NCBI RefSeq assembly: GCF_003865135.1
Contig: NZ_BHZC01000001.1
Location: 992,001-1,056,000, forward strand
DNA length: 64,000 nucleotides
Direction of reading: 5' to 3'
From: Streptomyces chrestomyceticus JCM 4735
Lineage (GTDB): Bacteria > Actinomycetota > Actinomycetes > Streptomycetales > Streptomycetaceae
Under the pieces are notes generated by a model. That model was given only the letters and a program-made list of their open reading frames with translations, searched no databases and had not been told where the DNA came from. The translations under genes were made by a program, and so were the position numbers. Position 1 is the first letter of the stretch; each line of letters starts with the position of its first letter. Shown here one piece after another: positions 59,937 to 64,000 of this stretch.

Positions 59937-61071
59937 GAGTGCGCAGGTGACGGAGGACATGAAGCCACGGAACCGGGCCGCCCTGCTGCTGCCCGCCCTC
60001 CTGCTCCCCCTCCTCCTGACACTCACCGCGTGCGGCGGGGCGTCCCGGGCTGACGGTTCGGGGAGCGGCGGGGCCCGTGGCGGGACGGACGGCAAGGGGC
60101 CGGTGACCCTCAACGTCGGTGACCAGAAGGGCGGTTCGGAGGCCGTCCTGCGGGCGGCCGGGGAACTCAAGGACCTTCCCTACCGCATCCAGTGGTCGAC
60201 CTTCACCTCCGGGCCGCCCCTGCTGGAGGCGGTCAACGCCGGTGCCGTGGACGTCGGCGGGGTCGGCAACACGCCGCCCGTCTTCGCCGCGGCGGCGCAC
60301 TCGAAGTTCAAGGTGATCGCGGCGACGCACGGCTCGTCCGCGGGCGAGACGGTGCTGGTGAAGAAGGACTCACCGCTCACCCGGCCCGAACAGTTGAAGG
60401 GGAAGTCCATCGCGGTGGCGCAGGGCAGCTCCGCGCACTACCAGCTCGTGGCCTCCCTGAAGAAGGCCGGTCTGGCACCGCGGGACGTGACGCTCAACTA
60501 CCTCCAGCCGGCCGACGCGCTGGCCGCGTTCAGCCGCGGCCGGGTGGACGCCTGGGCGGTCTGGGACCCGTACACCTCGCAGGCCCTCGACCAGACCGAC
60601 GCGCGGATCCTGACCACCGGCGAAGGCGTCGTCAACGGTCTCAGCTTCCAGGTCGCCGCGCCCGCCGCCCTGGACGACCCGAAGAAGTCGGCGGTGCTCA
60701 AGGACTACGTCGAACGGCTGCGGCGTGCGCAGGACTGGGTCCACCGGCACCCGGACGCCTGGGCCGAGGCGTGGGCCGCGGAGACCGGCCTGCCCCGGGA
60801 CGTGGCGCTGGCGGCGGTCAAACGGACGCGGGGTACGGCGGTGACGGTGGCCCTGGACCGGCCGGCCGTCGCGTCCGAGCAGCAGATCGCCGACACCTTC
60901 GCCGCGCTCAAGCTGATCCCCGGCCGCGTCGACTTCTCCTCCTTCGTCGACACCCGTTTCAACGGCAGCCTGCCGCCTTCGAGCACGGCGCCGCGCACCT
61001 ACGGCCCCGACAGCGCTCCTGGCACTCATGGCTCTCACACCTCTCACAGCTCTCAAGGAAAGGCCGGCTGA
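59920..61071 (+). CDS. ssuA: Aliphatic sulfonate-binding lipoprotein
   Basis: 383 residues from GTG 59920 after ggaggggg. Signal peptide RNRAALLLPALLLPLLLTLT with lipobox LTAC, so it is anchored outside the membrane. Periplasmic-binding fold of the SsuA/TauA family: TLNVGDQKGGSEAVLRAAGE, GNTPPVFAAAAHSKFKVIAA, SIAVAQGSSAHYQLVASL, GRVDAWAVWDPYTSQALDQ. A Ser/His-rich C-terminal tail (GTHGSHTSHSSQGKAG) is unusual. Overlaps ssuB; 5 bases from ssuD. Confidence 0.93.
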   Translation: MRSVSESAQVTEDMKPRNRAALLLPALLLPLLLTLTACGGASRADGSGSGGARGGTDGKGPVTLNVGDQKGGSEAVLRAAGELKDLPYRIQWSTFTSGPPLLEAVNAGAVDVGGVGNTPPVFAAAAHSKFKVIAATHGSSAGETVLVKKDSPLTRPEQLKGKSIAVAQGSSAHYQLVASLKKAGLAPRDVTLNYLQPADALAAFSRGRVDAWAVWDPYTSQALDQTDARILTTGEGVVNGLSFQVAAPAALDDPKKSAVLKDYVERLRRAQDWVHRHPDAWAEAWAAETGLPRDVALAAVKRTRGTAVTVALDRPAVASEQQIADTFAALKLIPGRVDFSSFVDTRFNGSLPPSSTAPRTYGPDSAPGTHGSHTSHSSQGKAG

Positions 61072-61076
61072 ACTCC

Positions 61077-62297
61077 GTGACCGTGCATCTTCATTGGTTC
61101 CTGCCGACCGGCGGCGACGGGCGCACCCTCGTCGACCGGCACGCGTACACCGACGGCGGCGTCCGGCGCGACCGCATCACCCCGGTCAGCGGCGTACGGG
61201 CCCCCGACATCGACTACCTGGCGCAGATCGCCAAGGCCGCCGAGCAACTGGGCTTCGAGGCGGTCCTCACCCCGACCGGCACGTGGTGCGAGGACGCCTG
61301 GCTGACCACCGCCGCGCTCACCCAGGTCACCGACCGGCTGAAGTTCCTGGTGGCGTTCCGGCCCGGGGTGATCTCGCCGGTGCTGGCGGCGCAGATGGCC
61401 GCCACGTACCAGCGGATCTCCGGCGGCCGGCTGCTGCTGAACGTGGTGACCGGCGGGGACTCCACCGAGCAGCGGCGCTTCGGTGACGCGCTGGACCACG
61501 ACCGGCGCTATGCCCGTACGGACGAGTTCCTGCAGGTCGTACGGGGTGTGTGGGGCGGCGTCCCGTTCGACTTCCACGGGGAGCACTACCAGGTGGAGGG
61601 CGGCCTGACCGCGCTGCCGCCGGACCCGCTCCCGGAAATCTTCTTCGGCGGTTCGTCGGCGGCCGCCGGGCCGGTCGCCGCCCGCAACGTCGATGTGTAC
61701 CTCACCTGGGGCGAGCCGCCCGAGCAGGTCAAGCAGAAGATCGACTGGATCTCGGACCTCGCCGCGCGGGAGGGCCGTACGGTGCGTTTCGGCATCCGGC
61801 TGCACACCATCTCGCGCGACTCGGCGAAGGATGCCTGGGCCACGGCGGACAAGCTGCTGGGCGATCTGGACCCGGACACCGTGGCCGCCGCGCAGCAGGC
61901 GCTGGGCAAGAGCGAGTCGGTGGGCCAGCAGCGGATGCTGGCCCTGCACGGCGGCTCCCGCGACAAGCTGGAGATCTCCCCGAACCTCTGGGCCGGCGTG
62001 GGCCTGGTGCGCGGCGGAGCGGGAACGGCGCTGGTCGGCAGCCATGCAGACGTGGCCGACCGGATCGAGGAGTACCACGCCCTCGGCATCGAGCACTTCG
62101 TACTGTCCGGCTATCCGCACCTGGAGGAGGCGTACTGGTTCGGCGAGGGGGTACGGCCCGAGCTGGCCGCCCGGGGGCTGCTGCCCGACGGCGTACCTCC
62201 CCGGTCCGGTGTTCCGGCGTCCGGTGCTCCGGCGTCCGGCGAGCGACCGGCCTCCGCCCCGGACGCGGCGCCGCTGCTGGTGGCGGGAGGCCGCTGA
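61077..62297 (+). CDS. ssuD: FMNH2-dependent alkanesulfonate monooxygenase
   Basis: 406 residues from GTG 61077. LLM flavin-dependent TIM barrel: VTVHLHWFLPTGGDGRTLVD, LGFEAVLTPTGTWCEDAWLT, FRPGVISPVLAAQMAATYQR, NVVTGGDSTEQRRFGDALDH, EIFFGGSSAAAGPVAARNVD, GIRLHTISRDSAKDAW. Matches SsuD, which cleaves alkanesulfonates to aldehyde and sulfite. Final gene of the ssu operon; a flavin reductase (SsuE) is not seen next to it. The C-terminal 35 residues are Pro/Ala/Ser-rich. Confidence 0.93.
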   Translation: MTVHLHWFLPTGGDGRTLVDRHAYTDGGVRRDRITPVSGVRAPDIDYLAQIAKAAEQLGFEAVLTPTGTWCEDAWLTTAALTQVTDRLKFLVAFRPGVISPVLAAQMAATYQRISGGRLLLNVVTGGDSTEQRRFGDALDHDRRYARTDEFLQVVRGVWGGVPFDFHGEHYQVEGGLTALPPDPLPEIFFGGSSAAAGPVAARNVDVYLTWGEPPEQVKQKIDWISDLAAREGRTVRFGIRLHTISRDSAKDAWATADKLLGDLDPDTVAAAQQALGKSESVGQQRMLALHGGSRDKLEISPNLWAGVGLVRGGAGTALVGSHADVADRIEEYHALGIEHFVLSGYPHLEEAYWFGEGVRPELAARGLLPDGVPPRSGVPASGAPASGERPASAPDAAPLLVAGGR

Positions 62298-62364
62298 ACG
62301 GCCGCGGGTCAGCGTGCCTGCGGGCCGGCGGAAGATTTCCGCCCCCGCCCTGGTTGGTAGAAAC

Positions 62365-63516
62365 ATGAACAACATCGGGGTGCGGGAGACCGAGGTCGTC
62401 GTGGTCGGCGCCGGTCAGGCCGGCCTGGCCGCCGCCTTCCACCTGCGGCGGGTGGGGTACGAGCCGGACCGGGACTTCGTCGTACTGGACCACGCGCCGC
62501 GACCGGGCGGCGCGTGGCAGTTCCGCTGGCCGACCCTGACGTACGGGAAGGTCCACGGGATGCACGCGCTGCCCGGTATGGAGCTGGCCGGCGCCGACCC
62601 GGACCGGCCGTCCTCGGAGGTGATCGGCGCGTACTTCGACACGTACGAGCGGGCCTTCGGGCTGCGGGTGCACCGTCCGGTGGACGTCCGCTCGGTACGC
62701 GACGGCGCGGACGGCCGGCTCCTGGTGAACACCTCGGAAGGGACGTACGCCACCCGGGCCCTGGTCAACGCGACCGGCACCTGGGACCGGCCCTTCTGGC
62801 CACGCTTCCCCGGCCAGGACGTCTTCCGCGGCCGTCAACTGCACAGCTCCGCGTACCGCGGGCCGCAGGACTTCGCGGGGCGGCGCGTGATCGTCGTCGG
62901 CGGCGGCACCTCCGCCGTCCAGCAGTTGCTGGAGATCGCCGACGTCGCCGAGGCGACCGCCTGGGTGACCCGGCGCCCACCCGTCTTCCGTACGGGCCCG
63001 TTCGACGAACAGCAGGGCCGGGCGGCCGTCGCGCGGGTCGAGGAACGGGTCCGGGCGGGCCTGCCGCCGCAGAGCGTGGTGTCCGTGACGGGACTGCCGA
63101 TGACTGCCATTCGACCACACCATACCTTCCGCACCAGCCCCCTCACACCGCCCGAGGCCCTGGAACTGGCCCGCCAACAAGGCGTCCTGGTCCGCCATCC
63201 CATGTTCAACCGCATCACCGAAACCGGCGCCTGCTGGCTGGACGGCGCACGAGACGACGGCGTGACCAGAATCGACGCCGACGCCATCCTCTACGCCACC
63301 GGCTTCCGCCCCGCCCTGGGCCACCTGGCCCCGCTCCAGCTGCGCGAGTCAGGAGGCGGCATCCGCCTGGACGGCACCCGCGCCGTCCGGGACCCCCGTG
63401 TCCACCTCGTCGGCTACGGCCCGTCCGCCAGCACCATCGGCGCCAACCGCGCCGGGCGCGCAGCGGTACACGACATCCGACAGCTCCTGCAACCGAGCCT
63501 CCGCACTGTCGCATGA
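62365..63516 (+). CDS. Flavin-containing monooxygenase-like NAD(P)/FAD oxidoreductase
   Basis: 383 residues from ATG 62365. FAD motif VVVVGAGQAGLAAAFHLRRV; NADPH motif RRVIVVGGGTSAVQQLLEIA; LVNATGTWDRPFWPRFPG and the C-terminal ILYATGFRPALGHLAPLQLR. Looks like the FMO/BVMO-type (CzcO-like) flavoprotein class, oxidising a small molecule or supplying a reduced flavin. It lies 67 bases after ssuD on the same strand, so it may be part of the sulfonate operon. Its exact role is unknown. Confidence 0.87.
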   Translation: MNNIGVRETEVVVVGAGQAGLAAAFHLRRVGYEPDRDFVVLDHAPRPGGAWQFRWPTLTYGKVHGMHALPGMELAGADPDRPSSEVIGAYFDTYERAFGLRVHRPVDVRSVRDGADGRLLVNTSEGTYATRALVNATGTWDRPFWPRFPGQDVFRGRQLHSSAYRGPQDFAGRRVIVVGGGTSAVQQLLEIADVAEATAWVTRRPPVFRTGPFDEQQGRAAVARVEERVRAGLPPQSVVSVTGLPMTAIRPHHTFRTSPLTPPEALELARQQGVLVRHPMFNRITETGACWLDGARDDGVTRIDADAILYATGFRPALGHLAPLQLRESGGGIRLDGTRAVRDPRVHLVGYGPSASTIGANRAGRAAVHDIRQLLQPSLRTVA

Positions 63517-63765
63517 ATGCTCGCATGCACGCGCCCGGCAACTACACCAGCAACCGTTGCACCAGCCGAGGGCATCGCAACACAGCCGCAGCCTCACAAG
63601 GCACCCAGCGGATCGACACGCCACCCCGCCTGCCTCCGCATCGCGCAAGCTCGATCTTTCAGCGCAAGACATCGGCCACTTTCCGCGCCATGCAGGGAAT
63701 CGCCAACAGAAAGAATGGACGCATAAGACGGTGTCCTATGTGGTGAGGCGGAGTAGGACGTCAGC

Positions 63766-64000
63766 ATGAGGCAGGAGACGTGGAATTGGATCGTTCCGGA
63801 GGGGCTGTGGGAGATCCCGAAGCCGTTGCTCCCGCCGTCGAGGGTGCGGCCGCAGGGCGGCGGGACGCCGGACACGCCTGATGAGACGCTGTTCGCCGCG
63901 ATCATCTATGTGCTGGTCAGCGGATGCGCCTGGCGGCAGTTGCCGTGCTCGACACCTCCTCAGCCCCCTACGAACGCCACCCCTCCAACTACCTGGCCTT
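63766..64000 (+). pseudogene. IS5-family transposase N-terminal fragment
   Basis: ATG 63766: MRQETWNWIVPEGLWEIPKP, then DETLFAAIIYVLVSGCAWRQLP, the DUF4096/IS5-type N-terminal domain. After QLP (about 63945) the expected PPCFGVSKSTVHRRF-type sequence is replaced by CSTPPQPPTNATPPTTW, so the element is truncated at a junction. A possible left terminal end is the gacggtgtcctatgtggtg stretch (63728-63746). The other end lies outside. The 248-base gap before it has no gene. Confidence 0.65.

Noticed and set aside
62365..63516. Flavin reductase (SsuE) partner of SsuD
   Set aside because: The protein has two dinucleotide-binding motifs of the monooxygenase/CzcO type, not the small flavin-reductase fold.
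1..64000. CRISPR array, tRNA or rRNA genes, replication origin
   Set aside because: No regularly spaced repeats, cloverleaf-like sequence, rRNA motif or DnaA-box cluster was seen on reading.

Overview
The window is typical Streptomyces chromosome: very high G+C, GTG/TTG starts, a chaplin gene, an AfsR-type ATPase regulator, an ANTAR regulator, SigE-family sigma, TTA (bldA-type) codons confined to a few genes, and many secreted or membrane proteins. No rRNA, tRNA or CRISPR array was seen.

Layout. 1-4660: end of an alpha-glucan utilisation locus (sugar ABC permease, GH13 alpha-glucosidase, secreted multidomain GH87-like glucanase). 4854-12695: M4 metalloprotease, chaplin, GAF-ANTAR regulator, a TetR/hydrolase divergent pair, lone CheB domain, and an SDR gene with a one-base frameshift. 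12760-26119: the most interesting region. It holds a minus-strand operon with SbnA and SbnB homologues (L-2,3-diaminopropionate supply), a SyrP-like Fe(II)/2-oxoglutarate oxygenase, an NRPS (half-C, A, PCP, TE-like domain whose nucleophile is Ala) and a separate PCP plus poly-amino-acid-synthetase (Pls-type) membrane terminal domain. It is divergent from a TTA-containing AfsR-like regulator. This looks like a split Pls machine for a diaminopropionate-based, possibly hydroxylated, peptide or homopolymer.

26329-39324: housekeeping and small genes (tiny zinc ribbons, long GAPDH, old yellow enzyme, VOC, GlsB-type stress protein, BNR-repeat protein, uracil-DNA glycosylase, scramblase-like protein, BadF-type kinase, degenerate CbiX-like protein, lactonase, FUSC). 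39325-42110: a YeeE/YedE sulfur transporter preceded by a Cys-containing leaderless mini-ORF and flanked by two AsnC-type palindromes. 42135-49511: HAD phosphatase, SigE sigma with membrane partner, NHEJ-type primase-polymerase and ligase divergent around a palindromic mobile-element-like repeat, second FUSC protein.

49558-56426: an amine/amino-acid oxidation regulon (MBL hydrolase, FAD oxidoreductase, imine-reductase-like enzyme, saccharopine-dehydrogenase-like enzyme, flavin amine oxidase) with a TetR regulator. Four copies of one palindromic operator sit in its two divergent promoter regions. 56645-57757: DUF1345 membrane protein and YjbQ. 57863-62297: sulfonate uptake and desulfonation (ssuCBAD) behind a clear promoter and a leaderless Cys-containing leader peptide. 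The window ends with a flavin monooxygenase-like gene and an IS5-family transposase fragment.
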